This document shows positions 19,530 through 27,611 of a DNA stretch of 64,000 bases, one piece after another. The stretch covers positions 1-64,000 of the forward strand of contig NZ_MVBD01000004.1 in NCBI RefSeq assembly GCF_002000055.1, given 5' to 3'. The notes under the pieces were generated by a model. The model saw only the letters and a list, made by a program, of their open reading frames with translations, was not told the DNA's origin and made no database searches. The translations under genes and the position numbers were made by a program. Position 1 is the first letter of the stretch, and every line of letters begins with the position of its first letter. The stretch is from Marinicella sediminis. GTDB lineage: Bacteria; Pseudomonadota; Gammaproteobacteria; Xanthomonadales; Marinicellaceae.

Positions 19530-20734
19530 GACAAAGCAAAATAAAGAGACTTGCCGCCCAGCAACACAGCCACGGCAATCACCAGCAAACCCAACAGGTT
19601 ATGCCACAAGGTGTTTTTGAACCGGCCAAGCAATTGACTTTGATTCATCACGTACAACAGGAACATTGCCATCATTGGCAATAAAATACCATTGGCAATC
19701 TGTGCAAACCAAATGATGGTGATGGGTTTGTATCCCGACACCGACAATGCCAGACCACAGCCAAGGATGATCATCCAGACCAACCTGAATTTAATGTGGC
19801 TGCCATCGGTAGACCAACCCAACATGCCACAGACCGCATAAGCTGCGGCCAGAGGCGCTGTGATTGAAGACGTGATGCCAGCTGCAAACAAGCCCACACC
19901 CATGCTGATGGAAGCCCAGGAACCCAGCAAAGGCTCTAATTGTACCGACATATCAGCAGCCGACTGGATGCTGATCTGCTGGCCAAAAAAAGCCGCAGCT
20001 GCGGTAGAAATGATGGCCAGGGAAATCAGCCCACCCAAGCCGATGGAAATCAGGGTGTCTTTTCTGGCTTGTGGCAAATCGTGCTCCCCAGACCATTTTT
20101 TGCTCACCGCCGAAGCATGTAAAAACAAATTGTAAGGCACCACAGTGGTACCTACCAGGGCCATGACGGTCAACCAGGCGCCTTCAGGCACCTGTGGCAC
20201 ATGAGGCACCATGCCTGAAAACATGGCCAGCCAGTCAGGTCGGGTAATGAAGAACGTGGTGAGAAAGGCCAGGCTCATCAACAGAACCAAGGCCATCAAT
20301 GCGCGTTCCAGCCGTCGGTAACTGCCTTGCACCAACACCACAAATGCCACCGCTACTATGATCCAGGGCCAGGGCAGTGAAACCTCCGGCAGGATGGCAT
20401 TCAAGCCCAATGCCGCACCGGCAATGTTGCCACCTTCGTAAGCGGCATTGCCAATAAAAATAGCCAGCGTGACCAAGCCAAACACCAATATCCTGACCAA
20501 TGGTTGCTGGAATTGCTGACTGAGCACCTCCCCAAGTCCCTGTCTGGTGATCACCCCGAGTCTGGCGGACATTTCCTGTAACAGAATACAGGCCACCACC
20601 GAAAACACCAATGCCCAAACCAGGGCATAACCAAAGTTGGCACCTGCCAGGGTGCAGGTGGTCACGGTGCCCGGGCCTATGAAGGCCGCTGCGACCAGGG
20701 TAGCCGGGCCCAGTGAGAATTGACGTTTTGCCAT
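19526..20734 (-). CDS. NRAMP-family transporter of the pxp operon (YcsG-like)
   Basis: Encodes 402 aa with about 11 membrane helices and the NRAMP fold. Two metal-binding motifs of true Mn/Fe transporters are altered: TM1 DPGN reads GPGT (AFIGPGTVTTCT) and TM6 MPHN reads VPYN (TTVVPYNLFLHAS). In Bacillus subtilis the NRAMP-like ycsG sits in the ycsF-kipIA cluster, the same partnership as here. The first gene of the operon is thus likely a permease for something other than Mn2+, perhaps 5-oxoproline; that substrate is inference. Confidence 0.87.
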   Translation of the reverse strand: MAKRQFSLGPATLVAAAFIGPGTVTTCTLAGANFGYALVWALVFSVVACILLQEMSARLGVITRQGLGEVLSQQFQQPLVRILVFGLVTLAIFIGNAAYEGGNIAGAALGLNAILPEVSLPWPWIIVAVAFVVLVQGSYRRLERALMALVLLMSLAFLTTFFITRPDWLAMFSGMVPHVPQVPEGAWLTVMALVGTTVVPYNLFLHASAVSKKWSGEHDLPQARKDTLISIGLGGLISLAIISTAAAAFFGQQISIQSAADMSVQLEPLLGSWASISMGVGLFAAGITSSITAPLAAAYAVCGMLGWSTDGSHIKFRLVWMIILGCGLALSVSGYKPITIIWFAQIANGILLPMMAMFLLYVMNQSQLLGRFKNTLWHNLLGLLVIAVAVLLGGKSLYFALS

Positions 20735-20907
20735 GAGGATTCCCGTTGATTATGTGTTGCCAATGATTCTAGCTGATTTGAACAGAAATAGCGAAATCAT
20801 CAGGCAGCTGTTAAACAGCTCACAAAATGCCGGTGCAGACTGAGTCACACTTGTCATCCAAAGACACCGAACGCTATAATCTTTTACTTTCTGACCGGAG
20901 CCCACCC

Positions 20908-22242
20908 ATGAAAAAATTGCTGTTGATTGGCCTGACCTGTGCTGGTATGCAGGCCTCTGCTGAACAATTGATCCTCTCACCCACACAGGACAACACCCTG
21001 TATGAATCGCAGGCCGACCCATTGAGCAACGGCGCCGGAGACTATCTGTTTGCCGGAAGAACCGGACAAAACGCTGATTACACATTGCGACGAACTGTGA
21101 TGGCTTTTGATGTGACGGCCCTGCCAGCCAATGTGCTGATCAACAGCGTGACCCTGGAATTGACTGTGTCTAGACAATTGATGCCTGGTTCCATCGCCAT
21201 ACACCGTGCCACCTCGGACTGGGGAGAAGGCACTTCCGATGCACCCGGACAGGAAGGTGGTGGTGCCATCGCCACTTTTGGTGATGCCACCTGGATCAAC
21301 GCCTTTCATGGTGACGACAACACTGCTGGCATTCCCTGGAACAGCGTGGGTGGAGATTTCTTACCTGCGGCCACTTTTAGCGCCCCCTACAGCGCCAATG
21401 AAACCCTGTTCATTGAAAGCACGGCATTGATTGACGATGTCCGGTTCTGGCATGACAACCCAGCGGCTAACTTCGGCTGGTTCATCAGAGGAAATGAAGT
21501 GGATGACAACGCCGCGGTGCGCTTCAACAGCCGGGAAAATGCGGTTACTCCCCCAAGACTGATCATCGATTACAGCGTGATTGAATCGGTACAACTCACA
21601 CCGGCCAAAGACAACACCTTGTATCAGGACCTCACTGGTTCATTGAGCAACGGTGCCGGAGACAAGCTGTTCATGGGATTGATACAAAACGGTGAAATCA
21701 GAAGAGGACTGATGGAATTTGACTTCAGCGCCATTCCGCCTTACGCCATGGCAATATCGGCCAATTTAGATCTGGTGGTGGGCAACATTCCGCCTACCGC
21801 CCAAGCCGCCAATGCCTCCTTACACCTGGCTTTGGCTGAGTGGGGAGCAGCCGGTTCAGTGGCACCTGGTGCCGGAGGAGCCGGTGGAGTTGCATTGACC
21901 GGTGATGCCACCTGGTTACACACGTTTTATGACACCGCCACCTGGACCACCGCCGGTGGTGATTTTGACTCGTCTGCTTCGGCCACCGCCGGATTCACCG
22001 ATGTGAACGGTGAAACCATCAGTTTCAACGATGCCAATGCCGGATCTGCAGACATGCTGACAGATGTCAATCTATGGATACAGGACGCCACCGCCAACCA
22101 TGGCTGGGTTTTACTTGGTGATGAACAAAATAACGGTAACGCCAGAAGTGTGGCCAGCGCAGATGCCAGCAGCAATCAACCACTGCTGACCATTGAGTAC
22201 ATCATTCCTGATTTAATTTTTGCTGATGGTTTTAATGACTGA
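20908..22242 (+). CDS. Secreted DNRLRE-domain protein with FADGFND tail
   Basis: Encodes 444 aa from the ATG at 20908, preceded by GGAG. After the signal peptide (KKLLLIGLTCAGMQASA) come two tandem copies of a DNRLRE-like unit: LSPTQDNTLYESQADPLSNG at about residue 25 and a second starting at LTPAKDNTLYQDLTGSLSNG near residue 230. Each continues with GDATW and GGDF blocks. The C-terminus is DLIFADGFND, a short tail resembling that of the beta-helix protein at 15383. It is probably an exported adhesin or enzyme accessory; function unknown. Confidence 0.8.
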   Translation: MKKLLLIGLTCAGMQASAEQLILSPTQDNTLYESQADPLSNGAGDYLFAGRTGQNADYTLRRTVMAFDVTALPANVLINSVTLELTVSRQLMPGSIAIHRATSDWGEGTSDAPGQEGGGAIATFGDATWINAFHGDDNTAGIPWNSVGGDFLPAATFSAPYSANETLFIESTALIDDVRFWHDNPAANFGWFIRGNEVDDNAAVRFNSRENAVTPPRLIIDYSVIESVQLTPAKDNTLYQDLTGSLSNGAGDKLFMGLIQNGEIRRGLMEFDFSAIPPYAMAISANLDLVVGNIPPTAQAANASLHLALAEWGAAGSVAPGAGGAGGVALTGDATWLHTFYDTATWTTAGGDFDSSASATAGFTDVNGETISFNDANAGSADMLTDVNLWIQDATANHGWVLLGDEQNNGNARSVASADASSNQPLLTIEYIIPDLIFADGFND

Positions 22243-23201
22243 TGAAAAACGCACTGAAATCATTGTATCCGGCCGCGGAGGTCCTGAACTCCGGTTTCCT
22301 CAGCACCAACAGCGTTCACCGGGTGTACTGGGAAAGCTGTGGTAACCCAAATGGCAAACCTGTGGTTTTTGTGCATGGTGGCCCCGGTGGCGGTACCTCT
22401 GCTCAAACCCGACAGTTCTTCAACCCCGATCAATACCACATCATCCAGTTTGATCAACGCGGTTGTGGACAATCCACCCCGCATGCCAATCTGGAGAACA
22501 ACACCACCTGGGACCTGATCGCCGACATGGAAGCCATCCGTGAGCTGCTGAACATTGAACAGTGGCAGGTGTTTGGTGGTTCCTGGGGCAGCACCCTGGC
22601 ACTGGCTTATGCCGAGAAACACCCTGAACGGGTCTCCGAACTGGTGCTCAGGGGCATTTTCCTACTCCGCCAACAGGAATTGCAGTGGTTTTATCAGGAA
22701 GGAGCCAGCCGGATTTTTCCGGACGCCTGGCAAGCTTATTTGCAACACATCCCTGAAGATGAGCGACATGACCTGATGAGTGCTTACCAGAAAAGATTAC
22801 TGTCCGACAATGAACAGGTCAGACTGGCAGCGGCTGAACGCTGGTCGGTCTGGGAGGGCTCAACCTGCCACTTGTATCCCGACTTAAAGCACATCGAAGA
22901 CACCGCGGATCCTGAGTTCGCCTTGGCCTTCGCCCGCATCGAAAATCACTATTTCATGAATCGTGGCTTTTTTACTCATGAAAATCAGTTGCTTGACGAA
23001 ATTGACTGCATCCGTCACATTCCGACAGTCATCATCCAGGGCCGCTATGATGTGGTGTGCCCGATGCAAACGGCTTATGATTTGAAGGCAGTGTTCCCGG
23101 AAGCCGAACTCATTGTGGTTCCAGATGCCGGCCATTCGGCCTTTGAACCGGCCATTGCCAGCGAACTGGTGAAAGCGACTGACCGTTTTGCCATTGAATA
23201 A
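22242..23201 (+). CDS. pip: Proline iminopeptidase
   Basis: Encodes 319 aa, the usual length. VHGGPGGGTS is the oxyanion loop, DQRGCGQSTPHA the family signature, GGSWGSTLAL the nucleophile elbow, GRYDVVCP the acid and AGHSAFEP the histidine. It removes N-terminal proline from peptides in the cytoplasm. The start codon shares one base with the preceding stop (TGATG), so it is coupled to the secreted DNRLRE gene. Confidence 0.95.
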   Translation: MKNALKSLYPAAEVLNSGFLSTNSVHRVYWESCGNPNGKPVVFVHGGPGGGTSAQTRQFFNPDQYHIIQFDQRGCGQSTPHANLENNTTWDLIADMEAIRELLNIEQWQVFGGSWGSTLALAYAEKHPERVSELVLRGIFLLRQQELQWFYQEGASRIFPDAWQAYLQHIPEDERHDLMSAYQKRLLSDNEQVRLAAAERWSVWEGSTCHLYPDLKHIEDTADPEFALAFARIENHYFMNRGFFTHENQLLDEIDCIRHIPTVIIQGRYDVVCPMQTAYDLKAVFPEAELIVVPDAGHSAFEPAIASELVKATDRFAIE

Positions 23202-23257
23202 TGCTTTGCAGACCAAGGCAACGGCTATTGGCGTTTATTTAAAAGGTTTGGCTGTGT

Positions 23258-23671
23258 TCAGCAGCCTGGGATGGCACAGCCACAGTATTTGTTGATTCTT
23301 TGCTGAATTTTTTGTTTCTTATCGTAATACCGGTTTACCGCCCGCTTATCATTGAAGTCCAGGGTTGTGTTTAAGTTTTCCATTTCACGTTCTGCTTTTT
23401 TGCAGAACACAGGATCTTGATCAGCAAAGCGGTCAGGCTTTTGATTTTTCTGTTCAAGTTGGTCATAGACTGAAGATGCATCCTGTGTTTTGACTTTCAT
23501 GTTTTCAAAGGCGTCTATGTGTTGTTGTATCTGCTGTTCTCTGGAATAACCCTGAACCGCTGGTTGATTGGCTTCGGCAACAGCTTCTTCAGCCTGAATG
23601 GCTTTGAACTTTTGGTAGCCAAAATATCCACCGCTGATCAATATTGAAATCACTATGAGGTCTTTAATCAT
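23258..23671 (-). CDS. Hypothetical single-span protein
   Basis: Encodes 137 aa. The N-terminus (LIVISILISGGYFGYQKF) is one membrane anchor; the rest is charged and likely helical, ending with two Cys-containing segments (KYCGCAIPGC) and one earlier Cys (PVFCKKAERE). I recognise no family. It is convergent with pip and upstream of acpH on the same strand. Confidence 0.65.
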   Translation of the reverse strand: MIKDLIVISILISGGYFGYQKFKAIQAEEAVAEANQPAVQGYSREQQIQQHIDAFENMKVKTQDASSVYDQLEQKNQKPDRFADQDPVFCKKAEREMENLNTTLDFNDKRAVNRYYDKKQKIQQRINKYCGCAIPGC

Positions 23672-23720
23672 GAGTGAATATTACCACAGAATATATTGCT
23701 CATGAAACACATTCATGATG

Positions 23721-24338
23721 TCACCTGATCAGCAAATGATCAACCGCACTGCCCAATGGATGAGATTTAAAAAACACCGAGAGTTGAGGGAAAAATTCAG
23801 CAAAATCATTCTGTAGCTGAGCATAATTTTTTTCCACCAGCGGCAAATACTGGCTGGCAGTTTCCCGGGCCCGCAATCGGTCTGACAGTCGACCATCAAT
23901 ACGCTGTAGTGCTGCTTCAAACCCAGCCATGTCTCGATATTGTCCCAACAGATTGGTGGCGGCTATCCGGCCAACGATGGTCTGTGGCCGATCGGGAAAA
24001 TAATTTTTCACCGCCATGGCCTGTTGATTGAACCGTTTCAGGTATTCGCTCAGTGGCATCACTGCATAGCCTGTCCAGTCTGCGGATAAAAAGTGATCAT
24101 ACAATAAATCAAGAACCACCCCTTTAAGCAAGCCATCATCACCCAGTCTGGATTTACTGACCGTGAGCAATTCATGACCATCGGTGAACCGATCAATGGC
24201 TTTGTGCATCCGCATGCCATCTTTCAGGTATTGACTGGCGCCGCGCCATGCTTTGCCTTTCAACGGATCAGCCAGCACATTACCCAATTGGTAATCAATG
24301 TGTTGTTTGGACAGTAATGTGTGTGCCAGCCAGTTCAT
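23721..24338 (-). CDS. acpH: Acyl carrier protein phosphodiesterase
   Basis: Encodes 205 aa from MNWLAHTLLS at 24338; an upstream in-frame start at 24371 is less likely. The family signatures MNWLAHTLLS, GNVLADPLKG, MHKAIDRFTDGHELLTVSK and DLLYDHFLSADW are all present. AcpH hydrolyses the 4'-phosphopantetheine of holo-ACP. Confidence 0.93.
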   Translation of the reverse strand: MNWLAHTLLSKQHIDYQLGNVLADPLKGKAWRGASQYLKDGMRMHKAIDRFTDGHELLTVSKSRLGDDGLLKGVVLDLLYDHFLSADWTGYAVMPLSEYLKRFNQQAMAVKNYFPDRPQTIVGRIAATNLLGQYRDMAGFEAALQRIDGRLSDRLRARETASQYLPLVEKNYAQLQNDFAEFFPQLSVFFKSHPLGSAVDHLLIR

Positions 24339-25135
24339 CGCAGTTTCAGATTTTACCTGATGCCACCTCAACTGAGCGGCTTATTTTTTAAGCAATTACA
24401 GACTGCCCCCTGATTGATGCGACAACTTGGCATATAGGAGGACTGATGGTCAGCTCGACCCGCCGACCCGGCTCGGCAGATTAAGCAGTCATGGCGGTTT
24501 GACCTGGCACAGGCAAACAATGGTATGCGGTTTTATCGAAGATAAAGCAGCGTGCCTTGAATGTCGTTGTGCGCCAAGAAGCCATGATGAAGTGATCGAT
24601 CAGCCGTTAAACTCAGTTGACCGCTTCCGCTCCATACCAGCGCGGCAGACCACTATGCATGGTGATCAATCAGAGGGGTGGAACAGTCTTGGAGCACATG
24701 CTGGTTTTTGCAGCGCAAAAGAAAGCTTGTGCGGATAACGTCGTTCGCGCTTGATTGAATGACATGATCGCCGTGGCCGCTGTCAATTTTGTCAGTAACA
24801 AAATTGAATGACGTCTGTAAGGATACAGGAGTTAGAACAGAGACCGGGTCAAAAGCCGAAGTCACAAAACCATTCCTTTTCATCAACTGATCATGCATGG
24901 TCTGCAGGTAATGAGCCATTACGCCATTTCCTCTGGTTCTTAGTGGTCAGAAAGGCCCGTCACAGGAAGTAACACGCATTCCAATGCCGGCCTTCCAGTA
25001 GCCATTCATTTGGGTAACACATATCGAAGATGTTCTGTGTCGTCGGCTTCAGCTTAACCAGAAGCAATTATCCTGACAAATATGACAGCGTTTGTGTTCA
25101 ATGAAAAATCTGCATGACCGCTATCAATCCTGAAG
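24339..25135. other. Gene-poor gap of about 0.8 kb
   Basis: Two ORFs here, 24427-24738 (+) and 24653-24919 (-, 88 aa starting MAHYLQTMHDQLMKRNGF), overlap each other and match nothing I recognise. Neither has a convincing ribosome-binding site. The stretch may hold a decayed gene or an untranslated RNA. Base composition is close to the flanking chromosome. Confidence 0.5.
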
Positions 25136-25149
25136 TTGACGCAGGTCAA
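25136..25149 (+). promoter_or_regulatory. FNR/FixK-type operator
   Basis: TTGACGCAGGTCAA is a perfect TTGAC-N4-GTCAA palindrome. Its centre (25142.5) lies about 41 bp before the start expected from the -10 at 25171-25176, the geometry of a class II FNR-family activated promoter. Confidence 0.7.
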
Positions 25150-25167
25150 AATACAAGCCTTTCATGA

Positions 25168-25176
25168 TGTTATAAT
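25168..25176 (+). promoter_or_regulatory. Extended -10 element of the lipoprotein methyltransferase gene
   Basis: TGTTATAAT gives a TGn extension followed by a perfect TATAAT. No -35 hexamer is correctly spaced, as expected when an FNR-type activator replaces it. The gene starts at 25212. Confidence 0.7.
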
Positions 25177-25211
25177 CACAGAGAGTTAAGAAGCCCGATA
25201 AGAGGTGAACA

Positions 25212-25973
25212 ATGAATAAAACGTGGATATTAATGTCCTTCATCCTATTGACTGGCTGTGCAGCTGAAAACAAATCCAATCAAGCTGATGCCATCCTGGA
25301 GCAGGCCATGACGGCCAATGACCGCAGCTCAACCGATAAACAGCGGGATGTCAGAAGTCGGCCGGATGTGACCCTGGCCATGCTGGACATTGGCCCTGGT
25401 GATGTGGTATTTGATGTATTTGGCGGTGGTGGATACTATTCTGAACTGATTGCCCGGGTGGTGGGTGAAGACGGTAAAGTATATTTGCACAATAACCAGG
25501 CCTACCTGAATTTTGTCAATCAACAACTGACTGATCGCATGACCGGCATCAGCATGCCACAACTGGTTCAACATGACCGTGAAGTTGAAGACCTTGATAT
25601 GCCACCAGAATCTGTTGATGCCGCAATGATCATCATGTCCTATCACGATCTTTTTTATGATGATCCGGCCAATGGCTGGCCACAAATTGATCACGGGGAT
25701 TTTATGCGCCAAATTCACCGCGGGCTGAAAAAAGGAGGTCGGTTTCTGATTGTTGATCACCAGGCCAATCCGGGTCGCGGGGCTATGGACACCCAATCTT
25801 TGCACCGCATTGAGAAAGATTTTGCTGTACAAAGGATCGAAGCCATTGGCTTCAGACTGGTGGCTGAGTCTGCTGTGCTGGCCAATCCCGAAGACGACAA
25901 AACAACGTCAGTTTTTGCTCCTGAAAGTCGTGGCAAGACTGATCGTTTCATCCTGGTGTTTGAAAAAATCTGA
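25212..25973 (+). CDS. Lipoprotein with class I SAM methyltransferase fold
   Basis: Encodes 253 aa. The signal sequence ends in the lipobox LLTGC (Cys 16), so the protein should be lipid-anchored outside the cytoplasm. After it comes a Rossmann methyltransferase: motif I DVFGGGGYYSELIA (residues about 60-75), an acidic GEDGKVYLHNN, and a YHD motif (IIMSYHDLFYDD). It belongs to a family of predicted exported methyltransferases. How it would meet SAM in the periplasm is unclear. AGAGGTG precedes the ATG; an FNR-type site lies upstream. Confidence 0.82.
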   Translation: MNKTWILMSFILLTGCAAENKSNQADAILEQAMTANDRSSTDKQRDVRSRPDVTLAMLDIGPGDVVFDVFGGGGYYSELIARVVGEDGKVYLHNNQAYLNFVNQQLTDRMTGISMPQLVQHDREVEDLDMPPESVDAAMIIMSYHDLFYDDPANGWPQIDHGDFMRQIHRGLKKGGRFLIVDHQANPGRGAMDTQSLHRIEKDFAVQRIEAIGFRLVAESAVLANPEDDKTTSVFAPESRGKTDRFILVFEKI

Positions 25974-25981
25974 GCTGCAAA

Positions 25982-26009
25982 CAACGGGCTGACCAATGCC
26001 AGCCCGTTG
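25982..26009. terminator. Hairpin after the methyltransferase gene
   Basis: CAACGGGCT (25982-25990) pairs with AGCCCGTTG (26001-26009), a 9-bp stem with a 10-nt loop, 9 bp after the stop codon. It lacks a T-run, so it may be a weak terminator or an mRNA-stabilising hairpin. Confidence 0.5.
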
Positions 26010-26141
26010 GACCTCTCCCCCATCAGTACAGGCCGGCATACTGACATATTAAATAATGCTTATCAGGCATCATTTATTAATGGTCAATCATCATGATGGG
26101 GTTTACAATCCAGCCTTTTTACAGCCTGCTTTCCTGCTGTC

Positions 26142-26678
26142 ATGAACACCCAGAACACCGAGCATCAAAAACCCACCAGTGATCAGACACATCTTTTTTT
26201 GTACGCCGCACTGAAAGAGTCACAAGATAACATCCGTACATATGACACCAAAGCTCAGATTGTGGGCATTGGTTTCATTTTTACCATCGGTATGGTCATT
26301 AAATTCAACACCTGGACCAACATCTCGCAAGACTGGCAGCACATGGCCACAGTGGCTACCTGGATTCTGATCATCATTCCCGCGGTGTTTTTCGGTTCTG
26401 TACTGTATCCTACCCGCCGGGTGGCTCCGGAAGTGTTGAAAAACAAGGCCGATGTGCATGGGCTGTTTTATATGAACCATCAGGAAACCGTAACCGATTA
26501 TGTGGTCCGCATCAGAGACATGGACATCCAACAAGAACTGTCTTATGAATTGCTGAAGGTTTCGTACCTCAGGGACCTCAAAAGGCGACGTTTTCTGCAG
26601 GCCATGATGATGGCCACCATCAGTCTGGTCACATTGTTTATGTTACAGCTGATGCCCTTATGGGGATTAATCAACTGA
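26142..26678 (+). CDS. Three-span membrane protein resembling Pycsar effectors (DUF5706-like)
   Basis: Encodes 178 aa. The layout is a cytosolic helix with NIRTYDTKAQIVG, two membrane helices, the short LYPTRR turn, a cytosolic segment with a SYELLKVSYLRDLKRRRFLQ helix, then a third membrane helix. This matches the PycTM plan (aDxKA motif, two helices, a Y/L-x-x-S-x-x-x-x-x-K/R helix, third helix). No nucleotide cyclase gene is adjacent. The assignment rests on layout and short motifs, so an unrelated SLATT-like protein remains possible. It overlaps the convergent CDF gene by 12 bp. Confidence 0.5.
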   Translation: MNTQNTEHQKPTSDQTHLFLYAALKESQDNIRTYDTKAQIVGIGFIFTIGMVIKFNTWTNISQDWQHMATVATWILIIIPAVFFGSVLYPTRRVAPEVLKNKADVHGLFYMNHQETVTDYVVRIRDMDIQQELSYELLKVSYLRDLKRRRFLQAMMMATISLVTLFMLQLMPLWGLIN

Positions 26679-27539
26679 ACAAGGCTCCACATGAATGGAT
26701 GCATCAGCCACTGAAAACCGATCCACCAGCATGTCCTCCACTGCATGAGCGATGTCATGTGATTCAATGACACTCAAATCATCATCCACTGCAATGATCA
26801 AATCAACCGCCTTGTTATCACCAATCCAACGAGACCGCACTTGCCTGACCTGTCTGACACCAGCGACCTGGGCCACGGCTTTGTTCAACACATCAGGGTC
26901 AATGGCAAAACCATCCACCAGAATGGGCACCACCTGATGAAACAAGCCATAGGCAAAATACAACACCAGACCGGCCACTCCGATCGCGCACAGCTGATCC
27001 AGCCAGACATAACCCAGCGCCGATAATTGCCAGCTGACAATTACCAGGACGGTGGTGATGGCATCCACCAAGGTGTGTTGGGCATCTGCCAGCAAGATGT
27101 CTGAACCCAGTTTTTTACCCCAATGTCGTTCCCACAGCGAAATCATCAGGTTCAGCAACAACACCAACACCATCAGGCCCAGGCCCCAGGGTTCGCTGAC
27201 GATGGGCTCGGGTTCACTTTGAAAGGCATGCAGGATCAATTGCACCGCCAGCACCACCAGCAAGGATGCCAGGCCGAACACCGCCATGGTTTCAAACTTC
27301 CGGTGCCCATAGGGGTGATCTTTATCCGCTGGTTTGCCAGCCACCCGCATCACCAACCAAATCACTACATTGTTCAACACATCTGTGAGTGAATGGATGG
27401 CATCACCGATGATGGCCAGGGAGTTGGTGGCCAGGCCGACCACCAGTTTAATCAACAACACAATGATGTTATACAAGCCCTCAATGAGGATGATTTGCTG
27501 GACTTTACGGTCTTTGCTTTTTTGTTCAGTGGGTTTCAT
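26667..27539 (-). CDS. Cation diffusion facilitator (CDF) transporter
   Basis: Encodes 290 aa from MKPTEQKSK at 27539. It has six membrane helices and a cytosolic C-terminal domain ending with AVEDMLVDRFSVADASIHVEP. The metal-site motifs are IGDAIHSLTD in TM2 and ADAQHTLVDA in TM5, and the HRK-containing loop DKDHPYGHRKFE is conserved. Metal efflux against the proton gradient is expected; zinc or iron specificity cannot be read from the sequence. Confidence 0.92.
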   Translation of the reverse strand: MKPTEQKSKDRKVQQIILIEGLYNIIVLLIKLVVGLATNSLAIIGDAIHSLTDVLNNVVIWLVMRVAGKPADKDHPYGHRKFETMAVFGLASLLVVLAVQLILHAFQSEPEPIVSEPWGLGLMVLVLLLNLMISLWERHWGKKLGSDILLADAQHTLVDAITTVLVIVSWQLSALGYVWLDQLCAIGVAGLVLYFAYGLFHQVVPILVDGFAIDPDVLNKAVAQVAGVRQVRQVRSRWIGDNKAVDLIIAVDDDLSVIESHDIAHAVEDMLVDRFSVADASIHVEPCSVD

Positions 27540-27611
27540 GGCCCTTATTTTAACCCATGAAAACTGTATCGCTGGCATTGATTATAAGAGCCTGATAGAC
27601 TGCCTGACATC

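Noticed and set aside
24427-24738. 103-aa plus-strand ORF in the gap
   Set aside because: Overlaps an opposing ORF, odd composition, no family or ribosome-binding site.
25136-25141. TTGACG as the -35 for TATAAT at 25171
   Set aside because: The spacer would be 29 bp. The hexamer is better explained as half of the FNR-type palindrome.
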